Below the pieces are notes generated by a model. That model worked only from the letters and a program-made list of their open reading frames with translations. It was not told the origin of the DNA and ran no database searches. From Sphingomonadales bacterium (GTDB taxonomy: Bacteria > Pseudomonadota > Alphaproteobacteria > Sphingomonadales > Sphingomonadaceae), in NCBI GenBank assembly GCA_027491235.1, contig JAIXWO010000022.1, forward strand, positions 372,001 to 436,000: DNA of 64,000 nucleotides, written 5' to 3'. The number at the start of each line of letters is the position of its first letter. Position 1 is the first letter of the stretch. The position numbers and the translations under genes were made by a program. Shown here one piece after another: positions 29,157 to 38,854 of the stretch.

Positions 29157-29303
29157 GAAGCGCCTCTAAGCAATCTGCGCGCCGATGGCGAGGGGGGACA
29201 AGAGGCAGGGAGGGCGCATGCCCTTGATAAGTCTTAAGAGCTTTTCCGCGAACCACTGGACAGATGCGGTGCAGGCAGTGCAGTCTTGCACCAAGGGGGA
29301 TTT

Positions 29304-29954
29304 ATGGGGCCGAACACGACGTTGATGAAATTGTGCCTTTGGGGGGCGATCCTTGCCGGCGTCAGCTACCTCTTGGTGGTTGTCGCCGACCTGCAGGGGC
29401 CGATGATGATTGTGTGGAAAGGCACTGGGGTCGCGTTGCTCGCTGTTTTTGCGCTGTTGCGGGCCAGATCAAGTGATGGCGTGATGCTTGCCGGCGTGAT
29501 GGCGTTTGGCGCGCTGGGGGACGTTCTTCTCGACGTTGCGTTCACATTGGGCGCTGCATCGTTTGCGTTGGGCCATATCCTCGCGATTCTCCTCTATCGC
29601 CGCAACAGGCGACCTAATCTCGCAGCGTCGCAACGCGCTTTGGGCGTGCTCCTTGCCGTTGCCACACCGGTTATCGCATGGCTTCTTACACATGCCTTAG
29701 ATGTGACCGGCTATGCTCTTCTGCTCGGGCTTATGGCAGGCAGCGCTTGGACAAGCCGGTTCTCCCGCTACCGCACCGGCATTGGCGCGGTGATGTTTGT
29801 GGCCTCGGACCTTTTGATTTTTGCAGAAATGGGGCCGCTGGCGGGCGCCGCGTTCATTGGCGTCGCTATCTGGGCGCTCTATTTTGCTGGACAGTTTCTC
29901 ATCACATTGGGGGTTGCCCAAGGCTTGGGAGAGCGCCGGAGAAGCCTCTACTGA
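29304..29954 (+). CDS. YhhN-family membrane protein (lysoplasmalogenase-like)
   Basis: 216 residues with seven or eight membrane segments. Conserved patterns of the YhhN/TMEM86 family are visible: FGALGDVLLD (about 68) and FVASDLLIFAE (about 165), whose acidic residues are thought to be catalytic. Eukaryotic members hydrolyse lysoplasmalogens; the bacterial substrate is uncertain. The ATG at 29304 is chosen because AGGGGGA stands just before it. Confidence 0.85.
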   Translation: MGPNTTLMKLCLWGAILAGVSYLLVVVADLQGPMMIVWKGTGVALLAVFALLRARSSDGVMLAGVMAFGALGDVLLDVAFTLGAASFALGHILAILLYRRNRRPNLAASQRALGVLLAVATPVIAWLLTHALDVTGYALLLGLMAGSAWTSRFSRYRTGIGAVMFVASDLLIFAEMGPLAGAAFIGVAIWALYFAGQFLITLGVAQGLGERRRSLY

Positions 29955-29993
29955 TGATAGGACGAACGCTTAAGCGACGCTCCGCTTTTTAGC

Positions 29994-30299
29994 CTATGGC
30001 CGCCGGGTACTGAGAACAGACGCCAAGGGAAGCTCTGCATAAAGGTGCGGGAACAGCGCCCCGCCGCGCGACACTTCCCAACGCAATGCGTCGTCAAAGG
30101 CGGAGAGATCAATCTCTGCGATGACGAGGCCTTCCTGTCCGGCGAAGTGCTTTTCCAGCGTGCCGTTCAACTGGTCCGCTGTCGACATATGGATATAGCC
30201 GTCGGCCAGATCGACTGGGGCTCCGGCAAATGTGCCATCCGCCTCAAATTGCTGCCATTGGTCCGCCGTGAAGATTTTGAAGGCGCGAGCGTTGGTCAC
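29994..30299 (-). CDS. DUF952 domain protein
   Basis: 101 residues matching DUF952: FKIFTADQWQQFEADG at the start, GYIHMSTADQLNGTLEKHF in the middle and GGALFPHLYAELPL at the end. The fold resembles ADP-ribosyltransferase-like proteins, but the activity is not established. The start overlaps the quinone-oxidoreductase stop by 4 bp (ATGA), making it the last gene of a three-gene operon with the thiolase. Confidence 0.88.
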   Translation of the reverse strand: MTNARAFKIFTADQWQQFEADGTFAGAPVDLADGYIHMSTADQLNGTLEKHFAGQEGLVIAEIDLSAFDDALRWEVSRGGALFPHLYAELPLASVLSTRRP

Positions 30300-31282
30300 G
30301 GTAGCACCACAGCCCGGCCGATGACGTCTCGGCTTTCCAGTGCTTTCAGGGCGTCCCCCGTCTGATCAAGAGGGAAGCGGTGTGAAATGGCGGGGCGCAT
30401 GACGCCCGTTGCCGCCAATTCGATTAAAGCGGCCCGCGTTCTTTTCCCCAATTCAGGGTCGCGCCGCGTGGCTTCGCCAGCCCGCAGACCCATGACGGTA
30501 TAGCCCTTGATTAGGACGTGATTGGCGGGGAATTTGGGGATCTCTCCACTCGCAAAGCCAACGATCAAATAGCGACCACCCCAGCCGAGCGTGCGCGTTG
30601 CTGTGATCGCTAGGGGACCGCCGACCGGATCATAAACAACGTCCACACCCTTGCCGCCGGTGGCCGCTTTGACGGCTTCTGGCAGATCAGGCGTGTCGTT
30701 CAAAAAAGCAAAGTCGGCGCCTGCGGCAAGAATGGCGTCTAGCTTTGCCTTGGCAGAGGCCAGCCCAATGACGGTCGCGCCCTTATGCTTGCCAAGCTGC
30801 ACAGCCGCCATGCCGACGCCACCGCTTGCGCCCAACACGAGCACGGTTTCCTCCGGCTGGATATCGGCTTTGTCGTTCAGGGCATGCCAGGCGGTGGTCG
30901 CCGCCACATACCAGCCAGCGCCTTCTTCATAAGTTAGCGCGTCGGGCAGGGGGAACATTTGCCCAGCAGGCGCAATGGCCTGTTCTGCAAAGCCCCCCAG
31001 CCGGAGCTGTGCCATGACACGGTCCCCGGCTTTGAAGTCCGTCACATCCGCGCCGACCTCAAGGACGTCGCCGGCCACTTCCATGCCGGGCACAAACGGC
31101 AAATCAGGGCGGAGTTGGTATCCGCCCCGCGTCATCAAAAGATCAGGGAAGTTCGCGCCCGCTGCCCGAACGGCAATTCGCACGTTCCCCGCCGCCAAAG
31201 GCGGGCAGGGAAACGTGCGGATTTGAAGAGAGCCGGGGCCCTCCAGTGCCGCACAAACGGCGGCGCGATAGGTCTGCGTCAA
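30296..31282 (-). CDS. NADPH:quinone oxidoreductase-family protein
   Basis: 328 residues of the medium-chain dehydrogenase/reductase family, quinone-oxidoreductase branch, without the structural zinc cysteines. The N-terminal catalytic fold includes GANFPDLLMTRGGYQ and PGMEVAGDVLEVGAD. The NADPH fold has VLVLGASGGVGMAAVQLGK (about 140). I place the start at TTG 31282, which overlaps the thiolase TGA (TTGA) and gives a family-like N-terminus, [16 protein letters not shown]; the in-frame ATG further up lies inside the thiolase gene. The physiological substrate is unknown. Confidence 0.88.
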   Translation of the reverse strand: MTQTYRAAVCAALEGPGSLQIRTFPCPPLAAGNVRIAVRAAGANFPDLLMTRGGYQLRPDLPFVPGMEVAGDVLEVGADVTDFKAGDRVMAQLRLGGFAEQAIAPAGQMFPLPDALTYEEGAGWYVAATTAWHALNDKADIQPEETVLVLGASGGVGMAAVQLGKHKGATVIGLASAKAKLDAILAAGADFAFLNDTPDLPEAVKAATGGKGVDVVYDPVGGPLAITATRTLGWGGRYLIVGFASGEIPKFPANHVLIKGYTVMGLRAGEATRRDPELGKRTRAALIELAATGVMRPAISHRFPLDQTGDALKALESRDVIGRAVVLP

Positions 31283-32526
31283 ATGCGTTCGATGATGATA
31301 GCCGGGGCCATGCCGCCAGCGGCACACATGGTGACGAGGCCATAGCGTCCGCCCGAGCGTTCCAGTTCATCAAGTGCAGTGCCGATCAGCATCGAGCCGG
31401 TGGCGCCGATCGGATGGCCGAGCGCCATGGCACCACCATTGATGTTGACCTTGGTGCGGTCGAGATTGAGATCACGGATGAACTTTTCAGCAACGACGGC
31501 AAATGCTTCGTTGATTTCCCACACGTCGATGTCCTCTACCTTCAGGCCCGCCTTGGCGAGGGCCTTCTTGGCGGCAGGCACCGGTGCGTTCAGCATCAGC
31601 GTGGGATCATCGCCTTGGTTGATGTAGCACACAACGCGAGCCCTTGGCTTAAGGCCATGCTTGTCGGCGTATTCTTTCGACGCGAGAAGCACAGCACCTG
31701 CACCATCGACAACGCCAGAGCTGTTGCCGGCATGGTGCACGCCCTTCCAGTTCAGCTCAGGATAGCGGCGCTGGATCTGCTTGCGGAACGTGGTGCCGCC
31801 CAGATCAAAGTCGGCAATGCCGTCAAAGCTGGCCTTCAGCGAGGCGAGGCCTTCGGCTGTCGTTTCGGGACGCGGGAACTCTTCATGGTCCAATGCGACG
31901 GTACCGTCCGGGTTGTGGACCGTGATCAGTGACTTATCGAAGCGGCCTTCGCGGATGGCGCGGGCGGCGCGTTCCTGGCTGACAAGAGCCAGCGCGTCGA
32001 GTGCTTCGCGGGGGATGCCTTCCATCGCGGCAATTGCGTCGCCGCAAACGCCCTGATGCGACTGCGGATGGATAGCGTCGAGTTCAGCATTTCCCGACCC
32101 CATGCCGAGCGGCTTTACGCCTGCATTGGCCAGTTCTGCACCATAAGCTGCCGTGAAGCTCATCATTTCGGTGCCGCCTGCAATGACGCAGTCTTCCATG
32201 CCCGACATGACGGCAGCCGTGGCGAGGTTCACAGAGGTGATGCCGCCGCCGCAGAAGCGGTCCAGCGTCATGCCGCTGGCGCCGATGTCATAGCCCGCTG
32301 CAAGTGCTGCCATGCGGCCCAGATCGCCACCCTGCTTGCCGTTCTGCGAGGAGGTGGACCAGATCACGTCATCGACGGTCGAGGTGTCGAGGTTGTTACG
32401 GTCCTTCAGCGCCTTCAGCACGGTTGCAGCGAGATGCTGCGGGTGGAGGTGGGAAAGGGCACCCTTGCCCGGTTTGCCAACGCCGCGCGGGGTGCGGCAT
32501 GCGTCGATGATATAAGCTTCAGCCAT
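31279..32526 (-). CDS. acetyl-CoA acetyltransferase-family thiolase
   Basis: 415 residues from the ATG at 32526, with GGGAGA upstream. All thiolase catalytic elements are present: the nucleophilic Cys in LDRFCGGGI (about 88), NEAFA, the His in [14 protein letters not shown], and the second Cys in [10 protein letters not shown] near the end. The protein could act in fatty-acid or other acyl-CoA breakdown or in acetoacetyl-CoA formation; sequence alone does not decide. It is followed by coupled oxidoreductase and DUF952 genes. Confidence 0.92.
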   Translation of the reverse strand: MAEAYIIDACRTPRGVGKPGKGALSHLHPQHLAATVLKALKDRNNLDTSTVDDVIWSTSSQNGKQGGDLGRMAALAAGYDIGASGMTLDRFCGGGITSVNLATAAVMSGMEDCVIAGGTEMMSFTAAYGAELANAGVKPLGMGSGNAELDAIHPQSHQGVCGDAIAAMEGIPREALDALALVSQERAARAIREGRFDKSLITVHNPDGTVALDHEEFPRPETTAEGLASLKASFDGIADFDLGGTTFRKQIQRRYPELNWKGVHHAGNSSGVVDGAGAVLLASKEYADKHGLKPRARVVCYINQGDDPTLMLNAPVPAAKKALAKAGLKVEDIDVWEINEAFAVVAEKFIRDLNLDRTKVNINGGAMALGHPIGATGSMLIGTALDELERSGGRYGLVTMCAAGGMAPAIIIERI

Positions 32527-32727
32527 GAGTCTCTCCCAATCTTCAAATGAGTCGTGCTTTCCCTTTACGTAAACAGGGTGTCGTTGCAAGTTCAAGTCAA
32601 CGCGAGAGGCGCGGCCTGCGTTCCGCACAAGCTGAGGCGAGGCTGCGTTTTTCCAGCCAAGGCCGCAGAGCTATTGTGGCGAACGTGCCGACGGTATAGC
32701 CATGCGTTAACGAAATAGGAGAGCAGC

Positions 32728-33870
32728 ATGACCGATACGCCCGAAAAATCCCTTCTGATCCGGACTTTGATCAAGCCTGAAGGGCAGTTGGACATCTATC
32801 TTGATGAAACAGCTGTGGATCAGCCGGGCGAAAATCAGGTGCTGGTGAAGGTTCTGGCGGCCCCGATTAATCCGTCTGATCTTGGCCTTCTGGTTGGGGC
32901 GGCGGACATGTCGACGGCGCAACAGACAAGCATGAACGGCCATCCTGCTGTGACGGCTGACGTGCCCGCCTCCGGTTTGCGCGCCATGGCCGGTCGGCTG
33001 GGGGAAGCGATGCCCGTCGGCAATGAAGGCAGTGGTGTTGTTATCGCGGCCGGCAGCAGTGCGGCTGCCCAAGCCTTGATGGGCAAGACAGTCGCTCTGT
33101 TGGGCGGAGCAATGTATTCTCAATATCGCACGCTGCCGGTTCAGATGTGCATGGAATTGCCAGACGGGACGGACCCGAAGGATGGCGCGTCCTGCTTCGT
33201 CAATCCGCTGACGGCTCTGGGTTTTGTTGAAACTGTCAAGCGCGAAGGCCATACCGGCATCGTTCATACGGCAGCCGCTTCCAACCTGGGTCAAATGCTC
33301 AATCGCATCTGCATCGCCGATGGAATGCCGCTCATCAACGTGGTGCGCAGCCAGGCGCAGATCGATCTGCTCAAGGGGCAGGGTGCGACCTATGTGTTTG
33401 ATTCGACATCGGACAGCTTCATGGCTGATTTGACGGCGGCGCTCGTTGAAACGGGCATCACCTGCGCCTTTGACGCCATCGGTGGTGGCAAGCAGGGCAG
33501 CATGATCATGTCCGCCATGGAAGCAGCGGCGGTCAAGCGCATGAAGGAATATAGCCGCTACGGCTCGGACTCGTTCAAGCAGCTTTACATCTATGGCGGG
33601 TTGGACATGTCGCCGACCGTCCTGACACGTAGCTTCGGCTTCAGCTGGTCCGTCTCGGGTTGGCTGCTGACACCTTTCATGCAGAAGGTTGGCCCGGAAG
33701 TGGTCGGGCAGATGCGCGCGCGGGTTGTTGCCGAACTGAAGACAACCTTTGCCAGCCATTACAGTCATGAAATCTCGCTTGTCGAGGCGCTGAACCTCGA
33801 AACGCTGCAGGCGTATAACGCAAAGCGCACCGGCGAAAAGTACCTGATCCTGCCGCATAAGGACGCCTGA
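32728..33870 (+). CDS. zinc-binding-dehydrogenase-family (MDR) oxidoreductase
   Basis: 380 residues of the medium-chain dehydrogenase family. The N-terminal GroES-like domain includes VKVLAAPINPSDLGLL and a PVGNEGSGVVIAAG core. The cofactor domain has HTAAASNLGQMLNRIC in place of a typical glycine-rich loop, and AFDAIGGGKQGSMI later. No zinc-binding cysteine set is evident. The specific substrate is unknown. The downstream SDR gene starts 2 nt after the stop, so both enzymes probably serve one pathway. Confidence 0.85.
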   Translation: MTDTPEKSLLIRTLIKPEGQLDIYLDETAVDQPGENQVLVKVLAAPINPSDLGLLVGAADMSTAQQTSMNGHPAVTADVPASGLRAMAGRLGEAMPVGNEGSGVVIAAGSSAAAQALMGKTVALLGGAMYSQYRTLPVQMCMELPDGTDPKDGASCFVNPLTALGFVETVKREGHTGIVHTAAASNLGQMLNRICIADGMPLINVVRSQAQIDLLKGQGATYVFDSTSDSFMADLTAALVETGITCAFDAIGGGKQGSMIMSAMEAAAVKRMKEYSRYGSDSFKQLYIYGGLDMSPTVLTRSFGFSWSVSGWLLTPFMQKVGPEVVGQMRARVVAELKTTFASHYSHEISLVEALNLETLQAYNAKRTGEKYLILPHKDA

Positions 33871-33872
33871 TC

Positions 33873-34646
33873 ATGGGCGATCTCGACGGACGCATCGCCC
33901 TCGTCACAGGCGCTTCGCGGGGCATTGGCGCAACCACGGCGCGGGCGCTGGCCGCGGCCGGTGCGAAGGTTATTGTCACCGACCTCAAAGAACCTGCCGA
34001 TCTCGCAGTTGAGATTGGCGGCCTGTCCCGCGCCCAGGATGTCACCAGCGAAACTGACTGGGCCGATACGATGGCTTTCATCCGCAAAGAGGCAGGTGGC
34101 CTCGACATTCTGGTCAACAATGCCGGCCTGTTCCTGATGAAGCCGCTTTTGGACATCTCGCTTGAAGATTGGCGCAAGCTGCATGCCGTCAATGTAGAAG
34201 GCGTGTTTTTGGGCACTAAGGCTGCCATCCCGCTGTTGGCAGAGCGCGCATCCAAATGGAAAGGCGGCACGGCCATCATCAACTTGTCATCGGTCGCAGG
34301 GCTCGTTGGTGCGGCTGGGGCGTCTTGCTATAATGCCTCCAAGGGTGCTGTGCGGCTGTTTACAAAGGGCGTTGCGCTGGAAGTCGCGTCGGCCGGTATT
34401 CGCGTGAATTCGGTGCATCCCGGCATTATCGAAACCAAAATGGGTGATGAAGTGGTCTCCGGTTTCTCGGCGCTTGGTGGTATGGGCGAAAATGAGGCGC
34501 GGGCGCAGGCAGCGCAGATTCATCCTTTGGGACATATGGGACAGCCGCAGAATATTGCGGATGCCATCGTCTTTCTGGCGTCAGATCGCGCTGCTTTCAT
34601 GACGGGATCGGAACTGGTCGTGGATGGCGGCCTGACCGCCAGCTGA
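33873..34646 (+). CDS. short-chain dehydrogenase/reductase (SDR)
   Basis: 257 residues, classical SDR. The nucleotide motif is VTGASRGIGATTA (about 12-24), the NNAG motif is LVNNAGLF (about 85), the catalytic Ser is in NLSSVAGL, and the YxxxK pair is in CYNASKGAV (about 151-155). The C-terminus has FMTGSELVVDGG. It resembles 3-hydroxysteroid-type or 3-oxoacyl reductases, but the substrate is not predictable. It is coupled to the MDR gene; ccmC follows on the same strand after about 80 bp. Confidence 0.92.
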   Translation: MGDLDGRIALVTGASRGIGATTARALAAAGAKVIVTDLKEPADLAVEIGGLSRAQDVTSETDWADTMAFIRKEAGGLDILVNNAGLFLMKPLLDISLEDWRKLHAVNVEGVFLGTKAAIPLLAERASKWKGGTAIINLSSVAGLVGAAGASCYNASKGAVRLFTKGVALEVASAGIRVNSVHPGIIETKMGDEVVSGFSALGGMGENEARAQAAQIHPLGHMGQPQNIADAIVFLASDRAAFMTGSELVVDGGLTAS

Positions 34647-34725
34647 TATGGTACCAAGCCAGTGGAAGGAGAGGAAAGAATCCCTCTTTCGCAGCGTGCG
34701 GAGGTCGCCTAAAGCCCCGTTCGCA

Positions 34726-35442
34726 ATGCACGCCTTCGCCAATCCGGCCCGATTCCTGAAAATAGCCCGTCCGCTGACGCCTGTCTGCGTGGGCATCGGC
34801 CTATTGATGGTGCTTCTCGGCAGTTATGTTGGGCTTTTCCTAACACCGCCGGATTATCTTCAGGGCGATACTGTCAGGATCATGTACATCCACGTGCCCG
34901 CAGCCTGGCTCGGTATGGGCGGATGGACGGGCATTGCGATTGCAAGCATTGTGCAACTTGTGTGGCGTCACCCGCTGGCGGGCGTTGCCGGTCGCGCAAT
35001 TGCGGCGCCGGGCGCCCTTTTCACGGCCATCTGCCTCATCACCGGCTCGATCTGGGGTCGCCCGACTTGGGGCACTTGGTGGGAATGGGATGGTCGGATG
35101 ACGTCTATGCTCGTGCTCCTGTTTCTTTATTTTGCCTATATGGCGCTCGCCAATGCGAGTGATGAACGGACGACAGTTAGCCGCGCTACGGCGATCTTCG
35201 GAATCGTGGGCGCAGTGAACATCCCAATCATCAACCGCTCTGTCGTTTGGTGGAACTCGCTTCATCAGGGCCCGTCGATCACGCTGCGTGGGTCGAGCAT
35301 TTCCTCTGAGATATTGTGGCCCTTGCTGCCGACGGTCATTGGCTTTTCGCTGCTCTTCGGGGGCATCGTGCTGATGCGGATGCGGGCCAATCTTGCTGAC
35401 GCCAAGGTCGAAGCGCGGATGCGGCGCATGGCGGCGTCATGA
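34726..35442 (+). CDS. ccmC: heme ABC transporter permease CcmC
   Basis: 238 residues from the ATG at 34726 (MHAFANPARFLKIARPLTP), the start usual in relatives; earlier in-frame starts give an unlikely N-terminus. Six membrane segments surround the tryptophan-rich heme site WGRPTWGTWWEWDGR (about 115-129), with heme-ligand histidines in IHVPAAW and NSLHQGPS. CcmC delivers heme to CcmE. ccmA and ccmB are not upstream and must lie elsewhere. The stop overlaps ccmD (ATGA). Confidence 0.95.
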   Translation: MHAFANPARFLKIARPLTPVCVGIGLLMVLLGSYVGLFLTPPDYLQGDTVRIMYIHVPAAWLGMGGWTGIAIASIVQLVWRHPLAGVAGRAIAAPGALFTAICLITGSIWGRPTWGTWWEWDGRMTSMLVLLFLYFAYMALANASDERTTVSRATAIFGIVGAVNIPIINRSVVWWNSLHQGPSITLRGSSISSEILWPLLPTVIGFSLLFGGIVLMRMRANLADAKVEARMRRMAAS

Positions 35443-35570
35443 ACCATTGGGCCTTCATCATTGCCGCCTACGGCCTGACAGCGCTCGGCTCGGCGGGCGT
35501 TCTCCTCTGGAGCTATTTGGATATGCGTCGGGCTGAAAAGGCTGTGGCTGATCTGGAGAACCGCAAGTGA
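35439..35570 (+). CDS. ccmD: heme exporter protein CcmD
   Basis: A 43-residue protein: MNHWAFIIAAYGLTALGSAG, a membrane helix, then a charged tail ending ADLENRK. This is the CcmD pattern (W-FI-AAYG near the N-terminus, basic/acidic cytoplasmic tail). CcmD helps release holo-CcmE from CcmABC. It overlaps ccmC by ATGA and ccmE by GTGA, which with its position makes the call firm despite its size. Confidence 0.93.
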   Translation: MNHWAFIIAAYGLTALGSAGVLLWSYLDMRRAEKAVADLENRK

Positions 35571-36001
35571 AGGCGAAGAACCAACGACTGATCCTCGCGC
35601 TTCTCGGCCTTGTTGCCGTGGTCGGTGCGGGGTTGCTCGCTGTGTCCGGCCTGAAGGAAGAAGCGTCCTTCTTTTATGCGCCGGGTGACGTCGCGGCAAA
35701 TGACCTTCCATTGGGCAAGGCGGCCCGATTGGGAGGCATGGTGGCCGACAAGTCGATCCGCCATGATGCGGACGGTGTGACCATCCATTTCGTTGTTGAA
35801 GACGGCAAAGCGAAGGTGCCGGTCGTCTTTAAAGGCATCGCCCCTGACCTGTTCAAGGAAAACTCCGGCGTCGTGGCTGAGGGCGAGTTCCGAGCAGACG
35901 GGACGTTCATCGCCTCGAATCTGCTGGCCAAGCATGACGAACGCTACATGCCCCCCGAACTTGAGGGCAAGATGCACAAGTCAGGTAGCTTGACGTCATG
36001 A
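35567..36001 (+). CDS. ccmE: cytochrome c-type biogenesis heme chaperone CcmE
   Basis: 144 residues, GTG start overlapping ccmD. An N-terminal membrane anchor (residues 8-26) is followed by a periplasmic OB-fold. The covalent heme-binding His is in LAKHDERYMPPE (about 125), followed by the conserved Tyr. CcmE carries heme from CcmC to the CcmFH ligase. The stop overlaps ccmF (ATGA). Confidence 0.95.
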   Translation: MKAKNQRLILALLGLVAVVGAGLLAVSGLKEEASFFYAPGDVAANDLPLGKAARLGGMVADKSIRHDADGVTIHFVVEDGKAKVPVVFKGIAPDLFKENSGVVAEGEFRADGTFIASNLLAKHDERYMPPELEGKMHKSGSLTS

Positions 36002-37926
36002 TCGCAGAACTCGGCCTCGGGTTGCTCTGGCTCGCGGCTGGTCTCGCTATCATCCAATCTGCACTTGGCATGTTGGGGCTGTGGCAGACGAACCGGCCCG
36101 ATCTTGGCAATGCTGTTCGGCCTGTCGCGGTGGCGCAGGCCCTTTTGATTGGCCTTTCCTTTGCCTGCCTGATCTATCTGTTCATTGTGTCGGACATGTC
36201 CGTGAAGCTGGTTGTCGCCAACAGCCATTCAGACAAGCCGATGCTTTACAAAGTGTCGGGCGCATGGGGAAACCATGAAGGCTCGATGCTCCTGTGGGTT
36301 GCGGTGTTGGCCATAGCCGGTGCCGGCATTGCACTCGCAGAGCGACGTGTGCGGCGCGAAACTCTGATTGCAACGCTGATGGCCCAAGGTTTGCTGGCGC
36401 TTGGCTTTTATGCGTTCCTGCTCTTTTCATCGAACCCGTTTGAGCGTTTGAATCCGGCTCCGCAGGACGGGCAGGGGTTGAACCCGCTGCTTCAGGACCC
36501 TGGCCTCGCCTTCCATCCGCCGACACTCTATTTCGGCTATGTCGGCCTGTCGGTGGCCTTCAGCTTTGCGGTCGGCGCCTTGATCACCCGTGATGTCGGC
36601 CCGGCCTTTGCCCGCGCGATGCGGCCTTGGGTGCTCGGTGCCTGGGTGATGTTGACGCTGGGCATCACGGCGGGCAGCTATTGGGCCTATTATGAGCTCG
36701 GCTGGGGCGGATGGTGGTTCTGGGACCCGGTTGAAAATGCGTCGCTAATGCCTTGGCTGGCGGCGACGGCCTTGCTCCATTCGGTCACAGTGTTGGCGAC
36801 GCGGGATGCTTTGCGGGCGTGGACGGTCATGCTGGCTGTGGTGGCTTTCTCCATGTCGATCGTGGGCACATTCCTTGTCCGCTCCGGCATTCTGACCAGC
36901 GTGCACGCTTTCGCCGTCGATCCGCAGCGTGGCAGCTTCATATTGGCATTGATGCTCATCTACATTGGTGGGGCGCTTGCGTTGTTCGCGCTCCGCGTCG
37001 GGACAGTGCGGGAAGGGGCGGTTTTTGAACCCGTGAGCCGTGAAGCTGCACTGGTGCTCAACAATCTGTTCCTGACTGTCATTTTGGGCGTCGTGCTGAT
37101 TGGTACGCTCTACCCTATCGTTGCCCAAGGCTTTGGCCAGCAGGTTTCTATCGGTCCGCCCTATTTCAACCCGGCTGCTGGTTCGGTTGCCTTGATGTTG
37201 ATCGTCGTGATGGCCGCTGGCCCGCTGATGCGGTGGCGGTCGGACAGCGCGCCAAAGGTGCTGCGACGCTTGGCCATTCCGTTGGCCATCGGCATCTTGT
37301 CGCTTCTCGTGGTGCGGTTACTGGCACCCGATATGGGCGTGCTGCCTTGGCTGGGCCTCTCGACGGCGCTGTTGGCCGGAACCGGCAGCATTGCGCCTTT
37401 GTGGAAACGTAACCTCCTGCGGACGCCGCTCTTTACCTGGGGGATGGTCGTCGCGCATTTGGGGGTTGCGGTCGCCTTGGCTGGCATGGCGGTGGACAGC
37501 GCCTTTTTCAAAGAACGGCTTGTTGCGGTCAACGAAGGCGAAACGACGGAGGTGGGTCCCTTCTCGGTCAGGCTTCTCTCGGTTGAACCCATCATCGGGC
37601 CAAACTGGACCGCGATTGAAGCGACGATGGAAGCGCGGCGTGGCGACGGCCAGCCGTTCACGCTGCACCCGCAAGCCCGCAATTACAGCACACCGCCGAC
37701 GGATACGAGCGAAGCCGCCATCACCACCCATATCGATGGGCAGCTGTACGCCGTACTTGGCAAGCAGGGGGAGGATGGCCGTTGGCAGCTTCGCCTCTGG
37801 TGGAAGCCCTTGGTTACCTTCATCTGGCTGGGTGGCATTATGATCGCGCTCGGCGGGTTGCTCGCCCTTGTGGGTCGCGTCTGGCGGGAACGTCGCGGCG
37901 TAAAAAGTGCAGAGACCGACGCATGA
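35998..37926 (+). CDS. ccmF: heme lyase CcmF (first copy)
   Basis: 642 residues, with about 14 membrane segments. The WWD domain is GWGGWWFWDPVENASLMPWL (about 239-258), and the conserved WGNHEGSMLLW lies near residue 90. CcmF takes heme from CcmE and, with CcmH, attaches it to apocytochrome c in the periplasm. It is embedded in a complete ccmCDEFGHI run, each gene overlapping the next by 1 to 4 bp. A second, divergent ccmF begins at 63487. Confidence 0.96.
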   Translation: MIAELGLGLLWLAAGLAIIQSALGMLGLWQTNRPDLGNAVRPVAVAQALLIGLSFACLIYLFIVSDMSVKLVVANSHSDKPMLYKVSGAWGNHEGSMLLWVAVLAIAGAGIALAERRVRRETLIATLMAQGLLALGFYAFLLFSSNPFERLNPAPQDGQGLNPLLQDPGLAFHPPTLYFGYVGLSVAFSFAVGALITRDVGPAFARAMRPWVLGAWVMLTLGITAGSYWAYYELGWGGWWFWDPVENASLMPWLAATALLHSVTVLATRDALRAWTVMLAVVAFSMSIVGTFLVRSGILTSVHAFAVDPQRGSFILALMLIYIGGALALFALRVGTVREGAVFEPVSREAALVLNNLFLTVILGVVLIGTLYPIVAQGFGQQVSIGPPYFNPAAGSVALMLIVVMAAGPLMRWRSDSAPKVLRRLAIPLAIGILSLLVVRLLAPDMGVLPWLGLSTALLAGTGSIAPLWKRNLLRTPLFTWGMVVAHLGVAVALAGMAVDSAFFKERLVAVNEGETTEVGPFSVRLLSVEPIIGPNWTAIEATMEARRGDGQPFTLHPQARNYSTPPTDTSEAAITTHIDGQLYAVLGKQGEDGRWQLRLWWKPLVTFIWLGGIMIALGGLLALVGRVWRERRGVKSAETDA

Positions 37927-38450
37927 GGAAAATCCTGCTCTGGCTGCCTCTGGCGCTGTTTGGCCTCTTGCTGGGCATCATGGGCCACGGCATCCTCAAC
38001 CCGGAACAGACAACGGTCCCGTCCAAGCTGATCGGTACGCAGGTTCCGCAGTTCGATCTTCCGGCCGCCGTGCCCAGTCATGCGGGTCTTAAGAGCAGCG
38101 ATCTTGCTTCGGGCAAGCCGGTCTTGTTGAACATCTTCGCCAGCTGGTGCCTGCCCTGCATTGCGGAAGCCCCCATCTTAGAAGAGCTTAAGGCGAAGGG
38201 CGTGACGATCCACGCGATCGCCATTCGCGACAAGCCAGAAGATGTGGCGCGCTTCCTCTCAGACCATGGTGATCCCTATGCCAGCATCGGATCCGACGTC
38301 TCGAGCCGCGTGCAGATCAGTCTTGGGTCTTCAGGCGTGCCTGAAAGCTTCGTCATCGATGGCAAGGGGATCATCCGTCACCAGCATATTGGGGACATTC
38401 AGCCACAGGATGTCCCGAAGATCCTCAAGGCGCTGGAGGAAGCTCGATGA
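37923..38450 (+). CDS. ccmG: thiol:disulfide interchange protein CcmG/DsbE
   Basis: 175 residues from the ATG at 37923 (ATGA overlap with ccmF). An N-terminal membrane anchor spans residues 3-21. A periplasmic thioredoxin fold follows with the active site FASWCLPCIAEAP (WCxxC, about 75) and the cis-Pro loop SSGVPESFVID. It keeps apocytochrome and CcmH thiols reduced for heme attachment. The stop overlaps ccmH. Confidence 0.96.
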   Translation: MRKILLWLPLALFGLLLGIMGHGILNPEQTTVPSKLIGTQVPQFDLPAAVPSHAGLKSSDLASGKPVLLNIFASWCLPCIAEAPILEELKAKGVTIHAIAIRDKPEDVARFLSDHGDPYASIGSDVSSRVQISLGSSGVPESFVIDGKGIIRHQHIGDIQPQDVPKILKALEEAR

Positions 38451-38854
38451 AGCGCTTTGTCCTTCTTCTTCTGCTGCTTGCGTCGCCGGTTCTGGCTGAT
38501 TCCCGGATGGGGGCAGCGCCACTTGCCAATGTACAACTCACCGACGCCCGACAGGAACAGCAGGCGAGGGCGCTGATGGAGACCATCCGCTGCCTTGTCT
38601 GTCAGGGGCAGTCGATTGCGGATTCCGACGCAGAAATGGCGGGGGACATGCGATCCCTGATCCGCGAACGCATTCAAAAGGGGGAACGCCCCGAGGCGAT
38701 CCGCACGTGGCTGATCCAGCGTTATGGCGATTGGGTGACCTATGAGCCTCCCTTGAGCCTGACGACAGTTTTTCTGTGGGGTCTGCCGTTGCTTTTGCTG
38801 ATGATGGGTGGGGGGCTGGCCATGGGTCGTATCCGCCGGACGACGAGACGCTGA
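38447..38854 (+). CDS. ccmH: cytochrome c maturation protein CcmH (CcmH/CycL domain)
   Basis: 135 residues. There is a signal peptide (MKRFVLLLLLLASPVLA), then the redox motif RCLVCQGQSIADSD (CxxC, about 49-52) and a helical bundle. A membrane helix near residues 105-125 is followed by a basic end. It handles apocytochrome thiols and forms the heme-ligation complex with CcmF and CcmI. Its stop overlaps the ccmI start by 1 bp (TGATG). Confidence 0.94.
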   Translation: MKRFVLLLLLLASPVLADSRMGAAPLANVQLTDARQEQQARALMETIRCLVCQGQSIADSDAEMAGDMRSLIRERIQKGERPEAIRTWLIQRYGDWVTYEPPLSLTTVFLWGLPLLLLMMGGGLAMGRIRRTTRR

